Shown: positions 42,342 through 52,953, counted from the stretch's first letter. The stretch: DNA of 64,000 nucleotides from Streptomyces sp. A0642 (GCF_004795105.1 NZ_SSBL01000006.1:310001-374000); one strand, 5' to 3'. The notes: generated by a model from the letters alone, not told the origin. Program-made: numbers and translations.

Positions 42342-44084
42342 GTGGGCCTCGGTGGGGGGACGTGGCAGCGACTGACCGCCGTGGTGCTCGTCATGGCGGT
42401 GGGGGCCGGGTGTACGGGGCAGGGCGAAGGCGCGGGCGGCGGAAACGACGTAGACCTGCTGCGCAACCACGACTGGACGCAGATGCCGGGCACCACCGCG
42501 CGGAACGACATCCTGCGGGTCAGCGCATTGGATCGGCACATCGTGGAGCAGGACTCCTCCGGCGGCCAGCCCAACCCCCCGCTGAACCTGGCCGGCCCGC
42601 ATCTTGTGTCTGATGGCGACTTCACCGTCACCGCGCGCATGTCCGGTGTGGGTGACGATGACGGCGACGCATGGCTGCGGCTGTACGGACGCGTACCGGT
42701 CATCTACGACGAGTGGCGGCAGGAGCCGCCCTCACTCCGCGTCGGCGTGACCGCTGACGGACAGGTGAAGGTACAGATATGGGACGGCGAGGGCGATGAG
42801 CCAGCCACCTCCAAGGATTTCGACTGCGGCTGCTCCGGAACGGTGACGCTCGCAGTGTCGAACATCGGTGACACTTTCCGCGTGAAAGCCGACGGGCGGC
42901 GGCTGGGAACCGTGCAGGACCCGGGGGTGTTCGCCGAGGGCACTGTCTGGTTCGGTCTGGAGGCGGACGCGGGCGAAGACGAGCGCCGCGAGGGATGGCG
43001 TCTGACGCGGCTGATCGCGCGAGCAGAGAGCGGCGACTCGCTCCGCGTGGTCAAGGCGCCGCAGCTACGCCAGGAGCAGTCCGACGACTCGCTGCGTGCG
43101 CGGGCCGCAGACGTGGGGCGGCCGTTCGACGTCGGCGCCGCCCTGGCCGAGAACCCGCTGTTCACCGACTCACGCTACCGGGCGCTCGCGGGAAGCCAGT
43201 TCTCCATGCTCACTCCGGAGAGCGCGTTCAAGCCACAGTTCCTCCACCCACGCCGGGGCGTCTACGACTTCCGCGACGCGGACCTACTCGTACGCTTCGC
43301 CCGGGCAAACGACATGAAGGTGCACGCGCACACCCTCGTCTGGCACGAGGCTCTGCCCACCTGGATGCGGGAGAACGACGACCCCGAGGAGGTGCGCCGG
43401 ACCATGCTCCGGCACATCGCCATGGTCGCGGGGCACTTCAAGGGAAAGGTCGCGGAATGGGACGTGGTCAACGAGCCCCTGTCCGACGACGAGAAGAGCT
43501 ACGCCGACGGGGATCTCGGTCTGCGCTCCGAGCAAAGCCCGTGGTTCGAGGCCATGGGGGAGGAGTACATCGACGAGGCGTTCAGGGCCGCCCACCAGGC
43601 CGATCCGAAGGCACGACCGTTCCTCAACGAGTACGGCGTCGAGGAGGAAGGTGAGCGGTGGGACGCCCTTTACGATCTGGTCAAGCGGCTCAAGGAACGC
43701 GGCGTACCGATCGACGGCGTGGGTTTCCAGAACCATGAGTACGCACCCGGCGACCGTATCGACCCGGAGACCTTCCGCAGCCATGTACGGGATCTGGCGG
43801 AACTCGGGGTTCAGGCGCGGGTGTCGGAGATGGACGTCCCCATAGGTGAGGACGAGGAGGACGGGCAGCACGTCCAGGCCGATGAGATGGCGGGCAAGCT
43901 GCGGGTCTGCCTGGAGGAGCCGAACTGCACATCGTTCTCCACGTGGGGATTCACCGACCGGTACGGTTCCACCGCCGACACCAAGACCTATCCTCCGCGC
44001 ACGGCCGATTCCCTGCCGTGGGACGCGGCCCTGCGGCCGAAGCCGGCGTACGAGCGCTTGCTCGAAGCCTTTGACGAGGCGTGA
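42342..44084 (+). CDS. GH10 endo-beta-1,4-xylanase-like lipoprotein
   Basis: A 580-aa protein. A lipobox ending VGAGC puts the lipidated Cys at residue 24, so it should sit on the outer face of the membrane. Residues about 25-240 form a beta-sandwich-like domain (SDGDFTVTARMSGVGD, FRVKADGRRLGTV). The GH10 barrel follows: HTLVWHEALP, acid/base Glu378 in DVVNEP, nucleophile Glu496 in RVSEMDV, then TWGFTDRYG. GH10 members cleave xylan. Membrane tethering is unusual. GTG 42342 follows GGGAGGG; an upstream GTG at 42288 is less likely. Confidence 0.9.
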   Translation: MGLGGGTWQRLTAVVLVMAVGAGCTGQGEGAGGGNDVDLLRNHDWTQMPGTTARNDILRVSALDRHIVEQDSSGGQPNPPLNLAGPHLVSDGDFTVTARMSGVGDDDGDAWLRLYGRVPVIYDEWRQEPPSLRVGVTADGQVKVQIWDGEGDEPATSKDFDCGCSGTVTLAVSNIGDTFRVKADGRRLGTVQDPGVFAEGTVWFGLEADAGEDERREGWRLTRLIARAESGDSLRVVKAPQLRQEQSDDSLRARAADVGRPFDVGAALAENPLFTDSRYRALAGSQFSMLTPESAFKPQFLHPRRGVYDFRDADLLVRFARANDMKVHAHTLVWHEALPTWMRENDDPEEVRRTMLRHIAMVAGHFKGKVAEWDVVNEPLSDDEKSYADGDLGLRSEQSPWFEAMGEEYIDEAFRAAHQADPKARPFLNEYGVEEEGERWDALYDLVKRLKERGVPIDGVGFQNHEYAPGDRIDPETFRSHVRDLAELGVQARVSEMDVPIGEDEEDGQHVQADEMAGKLRVCLEEPNCTSFSTWGFTDRYGSTADTKTYPPRTADSLPWDAALRPKPAYERLLEAFDEA

Positions 44085-44633
44085 GAAATCATCCTCTAGC
44101 GTGCGGACGTGTGACTCGACGGCCTCCGCGGCCAGCGACCTCGCATCACTCACCGCGCGATCATGCCGGACCGCTCCAGCACTCATCGCCACCGCACGGG
44201 CGAGTGGCACCGCCGGCGCCACTGGTACGCCCTGCACAAGCAGACCCCGCCTCTGCCCGGGTCTCGCCCTCCGACGTGCCGGCCCACGCCCTCATCACGG
44301 CCGCGATCGACGCCCTGGAGCGAACCTCCGGCAATTCTCCGCATTGAGGACCAATCCACCTCCTCCGCAGCGTCGAATTACACCGACACCCCAGCTACGG
44401 AGGCGGTGGCCCATGAGCACACCCACACCCGCCGGCCCTCACCCGAAGGCCGCGGCCTGCAGCCGCCCGGCTTCGGCCAAGCATCCCCCACCCCCCTGGA
44501 GCACGCCGACCCCAGCCACGCCCGCTTCCTCGCCGTCCAGACCCCTCATGCCCGCACCGGCGGCCACGGCCAGGACGACGACGCGGCGGGCACCCGATGA
44601 GCGGCACCCACAGCGGGCTCCACGACCCCCACG
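44085..44633. other. Region without supported genes
   Basis: About 550 bases, with overlapping Pro/Arg/Thr-rich frames; no family recognised. Confidence 0.4.
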
Positions 44634-44970
44634 GGCGAGGCCGGACTGCCCCTGGACCGCGCCCCGCACGAAGCCCTCGTGACCGCCGTCCTCGCGTGGA
44701 ACGACCCGGACCTCGCCCCCAGCGACTACGAGCAGATCGCCCTCCAGCTCACCGGGCACGCCCGCGCCGTGGCCGCCGACGTCCGACGACACGCCGCCGC
44801 CCTGCCCAAGAGCGACGGCCGCGGTGCCCTCGCCGAAGTCGTACTCCGTGAAGCCGACGGCCGCCTCTCCGCCCCGCTCGAAGGAACAGCCCGCTGCGGT
44901 CCAGAACCGTGCCCGCCTCGTACGCGCCCTGTACACGCGGCTGGACCGCCTCACCGCTCGGTCGACGGGT
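44634..44970 (+). pseudogene. Frameshifted hypothetical protein of Streptomyces accessory elements
   Basis: Frame pieces EALVTAVLAWNDPDLAPSDY, EQIALQLTGHARAVAADVRR, LAEVVLREADGRLSAPLEG and, in another frame, AVQNRARLVRALYTRLDRLT join into one small helical protein that I recall from other Streptomyces. A start MSGTHSGLHDP at 44597 is in a third frame. At least two indels. Function unknown. Confidence 0.5.
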
Positions 44971-45047
44971 TGAGCTGCGTCACGGTTGCCTTCCGCTGCT
45001 CAATGAACCTGGCCCACCAGAGCTACGCCGACCACCGTCGTGCTACG

Positions 45048-45566
45048 TCAGCCTTCCGAGGTGCCCATGGTCCCGAAGGTTTCACGCAACAGCTCGTCGA
45101 TGGTTCCTGGCTTGCCGACCAGGGAGTCGAAGAGATCCGCGAGCAGCCACAGCACGAAGCCGTGGACCATCGCCTCCTTCGGCTCGATCGCCCCGAACCG
45201 GTCGCGCCAGGCCACGGTGTCCATGCCCATGGCAGCAGCCATCAGGACGCCGGTCACCATCGGCACCTCCTCCGGGTCGGCCGCCTCGAAGGAGGGCAGC
45301 CGACGGATCACGGCAGGGATGAGGTCGTTGAGCGGATCGAGCTGCTTCCCACCTCCGGGCGGTTCCGCGATCAAGTACCCGGTCAGCACCCCCACCAGAA
45401 ACACCGTGCCCCGGGAGACCTCCTCACGCCCGACGGAATCCATCGCCGCCTTCACCCGCTGTTGGGCCTCCTGGCGCTCCTTGGCGGGCGTCCGCTTCTC
45501 CAGGATCCGGTAGGTGTCCCACGCCGCACGGACCGCCTCGTCCACCACTACTCCGTCGCTGTTCAT
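45048..45566 (-). CDS. Conserved hypothetical protein
   Basis: A 172-aa helical protein (DEAVRAAWDTYRILEKRTPA, SRGTVFLVGVLTGYLIAEPP, EAMVHGFVLWLLADLFDSLV). No signal peptide; two mildly hydrophobic helices may be internal. ATG 45566 is chosen because upstream codons run into low-quality sequence. No function assigned. Confidence 0.65.
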   Translation of the reverse strand: MNSDGVVVDEAVRAAWDTYRILEKRTPAKERQEAQQRVKAAMDSVGREEVSRGTVFLVGVLTGYLIAEPPGGGKQLDPLNDLIPAVIRRLPSFEAADPEEVPMVTGVLMAAAMGMDTVAWRDRFGAIEPKEAMVHGFVLWLLADLFDSLVGKPGTIDELLRETFGTMGTSEG

Positions 45567-45883
45567 GAAGGCGACCGTAGACGAGACGCCTTGCTCGGCG
45601 AAGGCCGCCACCGGTGTCACGCACAGCCCTGCCCTGTGAGGTCTATGAGCCTCACAGGGCACTTCCCCGGGCGGACGCGCTGAGTGGTGAGGGTGTGAGG
45701 CTGTGAGACGGACCCGCGCCGGTGTCACGGACCTGTGGCAGTGGGTGTCGATCGATTGCCAGCGAAGGCCGATCGATTGACTTCTGTGCCGCTCAGGGAC
45801 GACTGCCTGCGGGGTTTCTGACAGTGGACGATGACCGCGGACGGCGACGATCACTCTGTTCGACGGGTCTGTAGTGTGCGGCA

Positions 45884-46447
45884 ATGACAAGAAGCGAGCG
45901 GCTCGCGGAGCAGCTGGACTGGTACTGGCGCGAGAACCTGCGGCCACGGCTGGACGGTCTCACCGACGAGGAGTACTTCTGGGAACCGGTGCGCGGCTGC
46001 TGGAGCATCCACCCACGTGACAGGTCGGCCGCATCGATGTGGGAAGGCTCGGGGGAATGGACGGTGGACTCCGCGTCCCCTGCGCCGGTGCCGGCACCGG
46101 TGACCACGATTGCCTGGCGGCTGGCGCACATCATCGTCTCGTGCCTGGGCTATCGGGTCGGATGGTACTTCGGCGGCCAGGACGTCGACTCCCAGACATT
46201 CGCCTACGCGGGGACCGCCGACGAGGCGCTGAAACAGCTCGATGAGATGTACGGGAGATGGAATGCGGGGGTCCGCGAACTCTCGGACGCAGACCTGGGC
46301 AATCCGCCCACGATGGGTCCCGAGCGGTTTCCCATGGAGAACAGGGTCCTGCACGTCAACAGGGAGCTGATCCATCATGGCGCCGAGATCTCCCTGCTGC
46401 GCGACCTCTACCGCTGGCAGGACGGAGCCGTACCGCGCCGCATCTGA
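45884..46447 (+). CDS. DinB-family protein
   Basis: A 187-aa four-helix protein: LAEQLDWYWRENLRPRLDGL, WRLAHIIVSCLGYRVGWYFG, HVNRELIHHGAEISLLRDLY. The His residues in WRLAHI and LIHHGAEI are candidate metal ligands. Actinobacterial DinB proteins include thiol- (mycothiol-) dependent enzymes; the substrate here is unknown. Confidence 0.88.
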   Translation: MTRSERLAEQLDWYWRENLRPRLDGLTDEEYFWEPVRGCWSIHPRDRSAASMWEGSGEWTVDSASPAPVPAPVTTIAWRLAHIIVSCLGYRVGWYFGGQDVDSQTFAYAGTADEALKQLDEMYGRWNAGVRELSDADLGNPPTMGPERFPMENRVLHVNRELIHHGAEISLLRDLYRWQDGAVPRRI

Positions 46448-46722
46448 GGTTCGGTAACCGGTGATCGAGCTTCGGAAACCTATGGGGACTCCGTGACGCT
46501 CCGTGGCTGCTGCCGCCGAGAGGACCTTTCACCTTCCCCACGTCCTTCTTCCAAGGGCACGGGCCTCGGGGAACGCAGACGGAACCGCTGACGCCGGGAC
46601 GATCATGGTCTGGCAGGCGGCGCACGCCGCGTGACCGCGCTCAGGTGATCACCCGGCAGAGGCGGTACGGAGGATGTCGGGTGATCGGGTGATCGGGGCC
46701 GAGGTCGCCGCACGATGGGGGC

Positions 46723-46815
46723 GTGGATGACACGGCCTTGGCATCCCGCTTCCTTCGTGACGGCTTCGTGAAGCTGGAGGGCCTGTCGCACCGCGCGTGG
46801 CCGCGGACTGCGCGC
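46723..46815 (+). pseudogene. Phytanoyl-CoA dioxygenase-like fragment
   Basis: The forward frame begins VDDTALASRFLRDGFVKLEG, the usual start of PhyH-type dioxygenases, then breaks into RVAADCARH in the next frame. About 30 residues remain. Confidence 0.5.
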
Positions 46816-46849
46816 GGCACCGCCCCCGCGAACGCGAACGTCACCGCGT

Positions 46850-47528
46850 TTACGGTCGCCGGGCGAACCCGTCTTTGAGCTGTACCGCAACGGCATCGGC
46901 CACGGCAGCATCCTCGACTACGACAACATCACCGTGGCCACCAAGGCCTTCAACCGCCCTTTCGCGGTTGCTGACTGGGCGGTGGCGCGTCAGAAGGAGG
47001 GACAGCACCACACCGAGGAGCCCCTACACGGGCAGCGTGGGCCGACACCTCAAAGAGGCATTCGGCGCACTCAAAGAGCAGTCCGAGGTGGGCCGCGCCA
47101 ACAAGCGAGGGAAGCCGGCCGAGTTCTTGCCCGTCACCGAAGACTTCACCCGCCACCCTCTCTACCAGCAGACCCATGATCTGCTGACCTGCTGGCAGGG
47201 CCGCAACTACGGCTCCCTCAGCGACCTGATGACCCACGACCTTCAGCTCAAGCACGGCAAGTCTGTGTGTAGCAAGGTCCGCTGTACTGTCGAGCCCTTC
47301 TCCCTGGCCGACTTCGATATCCGCGCAATCCGTCACGACATGGCGGCCGCAGGCACTGTGCTGGACATCCTGGGCCACTCGGGAGGACAACGCGTCAGCG
47401 CCGAGCTGCGATGGGCCAGGGAAAACGCCCACGCCCATCCGACTCCGGCGCCGATGCCGCGGCAGTGGCGGCTGGTTTCCCAGCGCTGCGCCTTCCTGGC
47501 CCGGCCCAACCCGCTGCCCGCCGAGTGA
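46850..47528 (+). pseudogene. Frameshifted protein of unknown family
   Basis: First frame: VFELYRNGIGHGSILDYDNI, TVATKAFNRPFAVADWAVAR. After a frameshift near 47015 a second frame continues SPYTGSVGRHLKEAFGALKE, FTRHPLYQQTHDLLTCWQGR, ADFDIRAIRHDMAAAG to the stop at 47528. Both parts look truly coding and seem one protein. I do not recognise the family; the phrase resembles defence- or element-associated proteins, but that is a guess. Confidence 0.5.
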
Positions 47529-47949
47529 CCGCCCGCCGGCCGCAGCCCGGTCCGGCTGAGGGGCAAGGGAAGGCGGGGTTTGTGGCGCGCTCACGGGGCC
47601 TGTAACCACCGACTCGTAGCCCCACCGCTCCTCCTCGCATAGCCGGGCGGGGGCAGGTCGTAGAGAGCCTCACCAGAGGCGGCATCCCGCTCTGTTTCAG
47701 GAGGAATTCTGCTCCCTGTCTCTTGTGCGGGAGACGGCATGTTCGCGTAGGCGCGTGTGCTGTTCGCCTGTTGCCAGGCGGGGCCCAGGCCCCCCGCGGC
47801 CGTGCTGACGGCGATGAGCTGCTTGGCGGGAAGGCCCAGGGCGATCAGAGCCACCCACCGTTTACCGACGACGAGGATGAGGACGACGAGGTTCACGTAG
47901 GTCTGACCGATCAGCTTCTATCCCGTCGCAATAGATCTTTCAGACGTAG
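47529..47949. other. Region without supported genes
   Basis: About 420 bases. A reverse-strand frame from 47896 (NLVVLILVVGKRWVALIALG) has a hydrophobic start but no other support. Confidence 0.35.
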
Positions 47950-49575
47950 GGCCAATTGCCTGCTCGCGATGGTCGCTGCCGTGTTCGGCGCGATGCGCTG
48001 CGGAGCCGCGTACGTACCCGTGGACATCTCCCATCCCGACCGGCGCCTCGCCGAGAACCTGAAGGACGCCCAGGTCGACGCCGTCCTCGTCAGCGACGCC
48101 ACCCGCCCCCGCCTCACCGGGCTCCACGTACCCCTGGTCGCTGCCGGCTCCACCCGCGAACCAGCCGCCGGCCCAGCGAGCGGAACGGCCCGCGGCCGCG
48201 AGCCGGAATCGCCCGGCGTTCCTGTCGCCGCCGACGACGCCGCATACCTCATTTACACCTCGGGCAGCACCGGGGAACCCAAGGGCGTCGTCGTCGAGCA
48301 CGGCCAGCTGGCGGCCTCCACCCTGGCCCGCCGCACGGTCTACCCGGGCACGCCCGTCTTCCTGCTCGTCTCCCCGCTGGCCTTCGACTCATCGGTGGCC
48401 GGACTCTGGGGCACTCTCACCGCGGGCGGCCACCTCGTCGTCGCCACCCCGGATGAAGTGCGCGACCCGGAACGTCTGGTCGAACTGATCGATCACCACC
48501 AGGTCACCCAGCTGCTGTGCGTGCCCTCCCTCTACAGCGTCCTGCTCGATGCCGCGCACTCCCTCAGCGGCGCGAGGCTGAGCTCCCTCGAAACCGTCGT
48601 GGTCGCGGGTGAACCCCTGCCGCCCGAGCTCGTCGACCGCCACTTCGCCCTGCGCACCGGCCCCACCGCCCTGGTCAACGAGTACGGACCCACCGAGACG
48701 ACCGTCTGGGCGAGCCACCGGCGCTTCGACGCCCCCGGCCCCGTCTCCATCGGCCGAGCGGTCCCCGGTGCGACGCTCCACCTCCTCGACGACGAACTGC
48801 GCCCGGTGCCCCCCCGGCGCCGAGGGCGAGCTGTTCATCGGCGGCGCAGGGGTGTCCCGCGGCTACCACGGCCGGCCGGAGGCCACCGCCCGCGCCTTCC
48901 TCGACGATCCCTTCACGGACATGCCCGGTGCTCGGATGTACCGGACCGGCGACCGCACCCGCTGGAACGCCGACGGCACCATCGCCTTCCTCGGCCGCCG
49001 CGACCACCAGGTCAAGATCCGCGGTCACCGGGTCGAACTCCCGATGATCGAGGCACAGTTGTCCGCCCTGCCCGGCCTACGCGAGGCCGTCGTCGTCCCG
49101 GACACCGCCCATCGCGCCCTGACCGCCTTCTTCCTCGCCCCGTCCGGTCCGGCACCGACGCCCGAGTCACTGCGCGCGCAGCTCCTTAACCGGCTGCCGG
49201 CCGTCATGGTCCCCGCACGGTTCGTCCGGCTTGACGCATTCCCCCGCACCGTCAATGGCAAGGCGGACCGGCTGGCGCTGCAAACCCGGGCCGACGAACG
49301 GCAGCCTCTCTCCCGCGCGGCTCAGGCTGCCGCTCAGACCCAGGCCGCCCCGTAGGCGGCCCAGGGTGATCTGACCGCACGCGTGTCCGCCGCCTGGGCC
49401 GAGGTCCTGACGTCCTCCATGTGCGCTGGACGTCAACTTCTTCGACCTCGGTGGCCACTCCCTGGCGATGTTCAGGCTCCGCGAGGCCCTGGAACGCCAT
49501 ACGGGCAAGCGGCCGCCAGTGATCGCACTGTTCAAGGTCATCTTGCGGCTCCGGAGTCGGCGCGCCGCGTCAGGC
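47950..49575 (+). pseudogene. NRPS adenylation and carrier domains, decayed
   Basis: The adenylation domain reads GAAYVPVDISHPDRRLAENL, YTSGSTGEPKGVVVEH (A3), AFDSSVAGLWG (A4), NEYGPTETTVW (A5), then a frameshift in a C7 run at about 48809-48815. In the next frame it continues GELFIGGAGVSRGYHGRPEA, YRTGDRTRW (A7), VKIRGHRVEL (A8) and NGKADR (A10). A carrier domain follows after further frame changes, with the phosphopantetheine Ser in LGGHSLAMF. The N-terminal third and any condensation domain are missing. Substrate not predicted. Confidence 0.85.
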
Positions 49576-49988
49576 TTGAGCACGGAGACTGATCGGCTCA
49601 GTGGTGCGGCATCCGGGCAGGTCGCCGGTTGGCCGCAGGCACCGGAGCGGCAGCGCTGAATGCCGAGCGCGACCTCTCCGCACACGCCGCGGTGAGATGG
49701 CGTAGGGGCGGCTGTCGGTCCCGCCTCGGCGAAGGTGGAGCCGGTCTGCTCCCGGGCGGGTGCTCTTGAGTTGTGCGCTCGATATTGGCGGCCTCGAGTC
49801 GGCCGCGATCGCGAGGCCGTCACTCCGCCTGCTGGCATCTGGCATGGGGGGCCGGATCGTGCGAGAGTTCCGCGGGACGCGTCGCCGACGAGAATGGCGG
49901 CCACCTGGAATTCGTGTCGGGCGCCGGCCTCGCTTGTGATCACACGGACACCCGGGAGCAAGGCGCCGCCGTCACACGGGTTGCATGA
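49576..49988. other. Region without supported genes
   Basis: About 410 bases; overlapping frames on both strands with no recognisable protein. Confidence 0.4.
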
Positions 49989-50159
49989 TCAGGGCCGGTA
50001 GATCATCTCGATCAGTCCGGCTGCGATCAGAGCCCAGGCCGCCGGCCCCAGCGGCCATATCACTTCGGTGAGTGCTCCGGCCGTGCCCAGGACGATGGTA
50101 AAAGTGAGAAGGGCGTGCTGAATGCGCCGCATGCCGTCGCGGGCGTGTGAGCCGGTCAT
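49989..50159 (-). CDS. Small membrane protein downstream of the permease
   Basis: A 56-aa protein: TGSHARDGMRRIQHALLTFT, then two hydrophobic helices with IVLGTAGALTEVIWPLGPAA and LIAAGLIEMIYRP. ATG 50159 has GGGAG upstream. It lies 60 bases after the permease stop on the same strand, so it may be co-transcribed. Confidence 0.6.
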   Translation of the reverse strand: MTGSHARDGMRRIQHALLTFTIVLGTAGALTEVIWPLGPAAWALIAAGLIEMIYRP

Positions 50160-50219
50160 CGCACCTGCTCCCTGTGCGCTCGCCCGGACGCCCGTACGTG
50201 CCCTCCGGGGACGTACGGG

Positions 50220-52238
50220 TCATCCGCCGACGTGGATGCTGGGGCGCTGGTCGGGGTCGGGTTCGTTGCTGCGGATGATCTCGCGAGTGACGGGAGCGGT
50301 GTCTCCGCGGCCGAGGAGAAAGTAGCGGAACATGTGGCGCAGGGGACTGCCTTCGGCCCAGGCGAAGTAGCAGCGCGGGCGGACGCCGGTCGCGTCGCGC
50401 AGGCCGAGGAGGATCGCGGCGATGGCGTTGGGGGCGGCGGGGGCCTCGGCGCGCAGGATGCGGTAGCCGTCGACCTCCGCGCCGTGGACGGTGAGCGTCT
50501 CGCTGAAGTCCGAGGGGTCGACGACGTCGATCTCCAGGAAGATCACATCGGCCGGGCCCGGCACCGGGTTGGTGCCGCGCTGTTCGCGCTCCTTGGCGGC
50601 GTACTCGGCCGCGTCACCCGCCTCGCGGCGGTTGGTGATGATGTTGATGGACTGGTCATGGGCGAGAGTGTCGGCGACGAAGCGGCGGGCGGTTTCGTCG
50701 AAGACGATGCGGTCGGCGCGCAGTTCGGTGGTCCGCGAGACGCGCGAGATCAGCGACACGACGATGATGCCGATGATGAAAAGCCCGGAGATGGCGATGC
50801 CGTTCGGCTTGTCGACGACGTTGGCGATCAGCGCGTAGAGCAGGACCGCGGTGAGCAGGGCGAAGCCGATAGTGGCCACGCGCCGGCGGTGGCGCGCGAC
50901 GGAGACGGTGACGGCGAAGGCGCCGGAGACCATCATGGCGAGGATGCCGGTGGCGTACGCGCCGGCCTGGGCGTCGACGTCGGCGCCGAAGGCGATCGTG
51001 ATGACGATGCACAGGGCGGTGTAGACCAGGACGACGGGGCGGACCGCGCGCCCCCATTCGGGGGCCATGCCGTAGTCGGGAAGGTAGCGGGGGACGATGT
51101 TGATCAGTCCCGCCATGGCGGAGGCGCCGGCGAACCAGAGGATGAGGATGGTGCTGATGTCGTAGACGGTGCCGAAGACCTCTCCGACGTGCTCATGGGC
51201 CAGGAAGGCCAGGGCGCGGCCGTTGGCTGCGCCGCCCGGTTCGAACTCCTGGTGGGGGATGAGGACGGTGGTGACGAAGCTGGAGGCCAGCAGGTAGACG
51301 CTCATGACCACCGCGGCGGTGGTCAGCAGGCGGCGGGCGTTGCGGACGCGGTCGCGCAGCCGCTCCTGTGCGCCGGCGCCCTTGGCGGCGATCATCGGCA
51401 TCATGCTCACCCCGGTCTCGAACCCGGACAGGCCGAGGACCAGCAGGGGGAAGGCCAACAGGGCCGGTCCAGCGAGGTCACCGGTGCCGTCTCCGCCGTT
51501 ACCGAGCGCGTCGGTCCAGGAGGAGAACGCACCCGGGGTGGTGAAGACGTCGACCAGGCCGACGGCGATGACGACGGCGTTGAGGGCCAGGAAGAGGGCG
51601 ACCAGGGGGATGGCGACCTTGACCGCCTCGTTGAACCCGATCAGGAACACGCCTCCCAGCACCAGCAGCAGCACCACCGTCATGGCCACCTCGTGGCCGT
51701 GGAGGGCGGTGGGAAAGAACGGGTTCTCCACCACGTGCACCGACGCGTCCGCCGTGGACAGGGTGATGGTGATGATCCACGAGGTGGCGACGAACCCGAG
51801 CAGGACCAGGACGAACAGCTTCCCCCACCAGAACGGCAGGAGGTCCTCAAGCATCGCCACCGAACCCGCGCCGTTCGGGCTCTCCTTCGCCACCCTGCGG
51901 TACATCGGCAGCATCCCCAGCAGAGTCAGCGCCACGATCAGCAGCGTGGCCAGCGGCGAGACCGCCCCGGCGGCGAGGGCCGCGATCGCCGGAACGTAGG
52001 CCAGGCTGGAGAAGTAGTCGACACCCGTCAGACACATCACCTTCCACCAAGGCTGCGTCTCGGCATGGTCGTCACCGGCCGCCGGCCCCACCGGCTGCAC
52101 CCGATGCCGCAGCAACCACCGCGCCGCCGCACCCGTCGGCTGTGACCGCCGTGCGGGACTGCCCACCACCTCCGGCACCCCAGGCCCACCCGCCTCCGGT
52201 ATCACCGGATGACCAGTCTTCTCCACCGCGTCCACCAT
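50220..52238 (-). CDS. APC-superfamily permease with C-terminal cytosolic domain
   Basis: A 672-aa protein. Residues about 65-490 hold about 12 membrane helices, beginning [20 protein letters not shown], which matches the substrate-site helix of APC transporters (GxxYFSSLGY). A cytosolic C-terminal part ([40 protein letters not shown]) follows. Related proteins carry amino acids or potassium; the substrate is not determined. ATG 52238 has GGAG six bases upstream. A fragment of its coding sequence is copied at 52476-52531. Confidence 0.88.
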   Translation of the reverse strand: MVDAVEKTGHPVIPEAGGPGVPEVVGSPARRSQPTGAAARWLLRHRVQPVGPAAGDDHAETQPWWKVMCLTGVDYFSSLAYVPAIAALAAGAVSPLATLLIVALTLLGMLPMYRRVAKESPNGAGSVAMLEDLLPFWWGKLFVLVLLGFVATSWIITITLSTADASVHVVENPFFPTALHGHEVAMTVVLLLVLGGVFLIGFNEAVKVAIPLVALFLALNAVVIAVGLVDVFTTPGAFSSWTDALGNGGDGTGDLAGPALLAFPLLVLGLSGFETGVSMMPMIAAKGAGAQERLRDRVRNARRLLTTAAVVMSVYLLASSFVTTVLIPHQEFEPGGAANGRALAFLAHEHVGEVFGTVYDISTILILWFAGASAMAGLINIVPRYLPDYGMAPEWGRAVRPVVLVYTALCIVITIAFGADVDAQAGAYATGILAMMVSGAFAVTVSVARHRRRVATIGFALLTAVLLYALIANVVDKPNGIAISGLFIIGIIVVSLISRVSRTTELRADRIVFDETARRFVADTLAHDQSINIITNRREAGDAAEYAAKEREQRGTNPVPGPADVIFLEIDVVDPSDFSETLTVHGAEVDGYRILRAEAPAAPNAIAAILLGLRDATGVRPRCYFAWAEGSPLRHMFRYFLLGRGDTAPVTREIIRSNEPDPDQRPSIHVGG

Positions 52239-52475
52239 TCCCAGCTCCGCTCATCGCGACGATCACCACGGTGCGGGTGCCCGGGAGCACCGTACGACAG
52301 TCGGGAACTCCAAGAGCCTTTGCCCAACCGGTACCGGGCCCACAGGACGCCACCAGCCTTACGCTGACGCGCCCTGCCCGTGGTCTCCCTGGCCACGGCG
52401 CGCCGAGCCGAGGGCCCGTACGAGAAGGAGTCAGTGATGAACACCGCGGAGCTCCGGCTTTCAGGCGATCGCTAG

Positions 52476-52531
52476 GCGACGAAGCGGCGGGCGGTTTCGT
52501 CGAAGACGATGCGGTCGGCGCGCAGTTCGGC
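52476..52531 (-). repeat. 56-base exact duplicate of permease coding sequence
   Basis: The sequence starting GGCGACGAAGCGGCGGGCGG is identical to the permease gene at about 50677-50732 and encodes the same reading [18 protein letters not shown], ending at a TAG. Flanks differ on both sides. It may be the last codons of a lost permease paralogue or a small templated insertion. Confidence 0.75.
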
Positions 52532-52544
52532 GAACTCTGCGGTG

Positions 52545-52850
52545 AGGAGTGGGAGTTCGTCCGTCCGCCGCTGCCTGAGTGCTCGTGGGGGCGGAAGCGG
52601 ACGGACGAGCGAACCGTACTCAACGGGATCGTGCGGAAGTCCCGGTCGGGCACGGCCGGCGGGATGTGCCCGACCGGAATGGCCCGTGGGCCTCGCCGCG
52701 CACGCGGTTTCTCAGGTGGGCTCTGAACGGCACCTTCGAGCGGATACAGGGGAGATTGACCGGCTGGTGTCGGTCGACTCCACCGTCGTGCGGGCCGACC
52801 CCCATGCCGCCGAGCCCCACCACAGCAGACCTCGCTGAAGAGGCCGGATA
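52545..52850 (+). pseudogene. IS5-family transposase N-terminal relic
   Basis: The forward frames read EEWEFVRPPLPECSWGRKRT, DERTVLNGIVRKSRSGTA, RDVPDRNGPWASPRTRFLRW, LNGTFERIQG and VSVDSTVVRADPHAAEPHH. These are the first half of an IS5-type transposase up to the first catalytic Asp region, with at least two frameshifts. Confidence 0.75.
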
Positions 52851-52913
52851 GACCTGGTGCGTCCCTATGCCCCCGGTGACCACCGTAGGTGACTCCTGCC
52901 CGGCAGGCGCTGC

Positions 52914-52946
52914 TTGACCTTGCCGCTGGCGGCAGGGTTGCACGAT
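52914..52946 (+). promoter_or_regulatory. MerR-type promoter and operator
   Basis: TTGACC (52914-52919) is followed by the dyad ACCTTGCCGC-TG-GCGGCAGGGT and a -10-like CACGAT (52941-52946). The long spacer spanned by a dyad is the hallmark of MerR-controlled promoters. Transcription would begin near 52953, at the second ATG of the SDR gene. Confidence 0.65.
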
Positions 52947-52953
52947 GACCGGC

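Noticed and set aside
46650..46700. Repeated GGGTGATC units near 46670
   Set aside because: Only short imperfect direct repeats with no gene context; regarded as chance.
50232..52145. Long forward-strand open frame of 637 codons, Asp/Gly/Glu/Val-rich
   Set aside because: Exact antisense of the APC permease; composition follows from mirrored codon bias.
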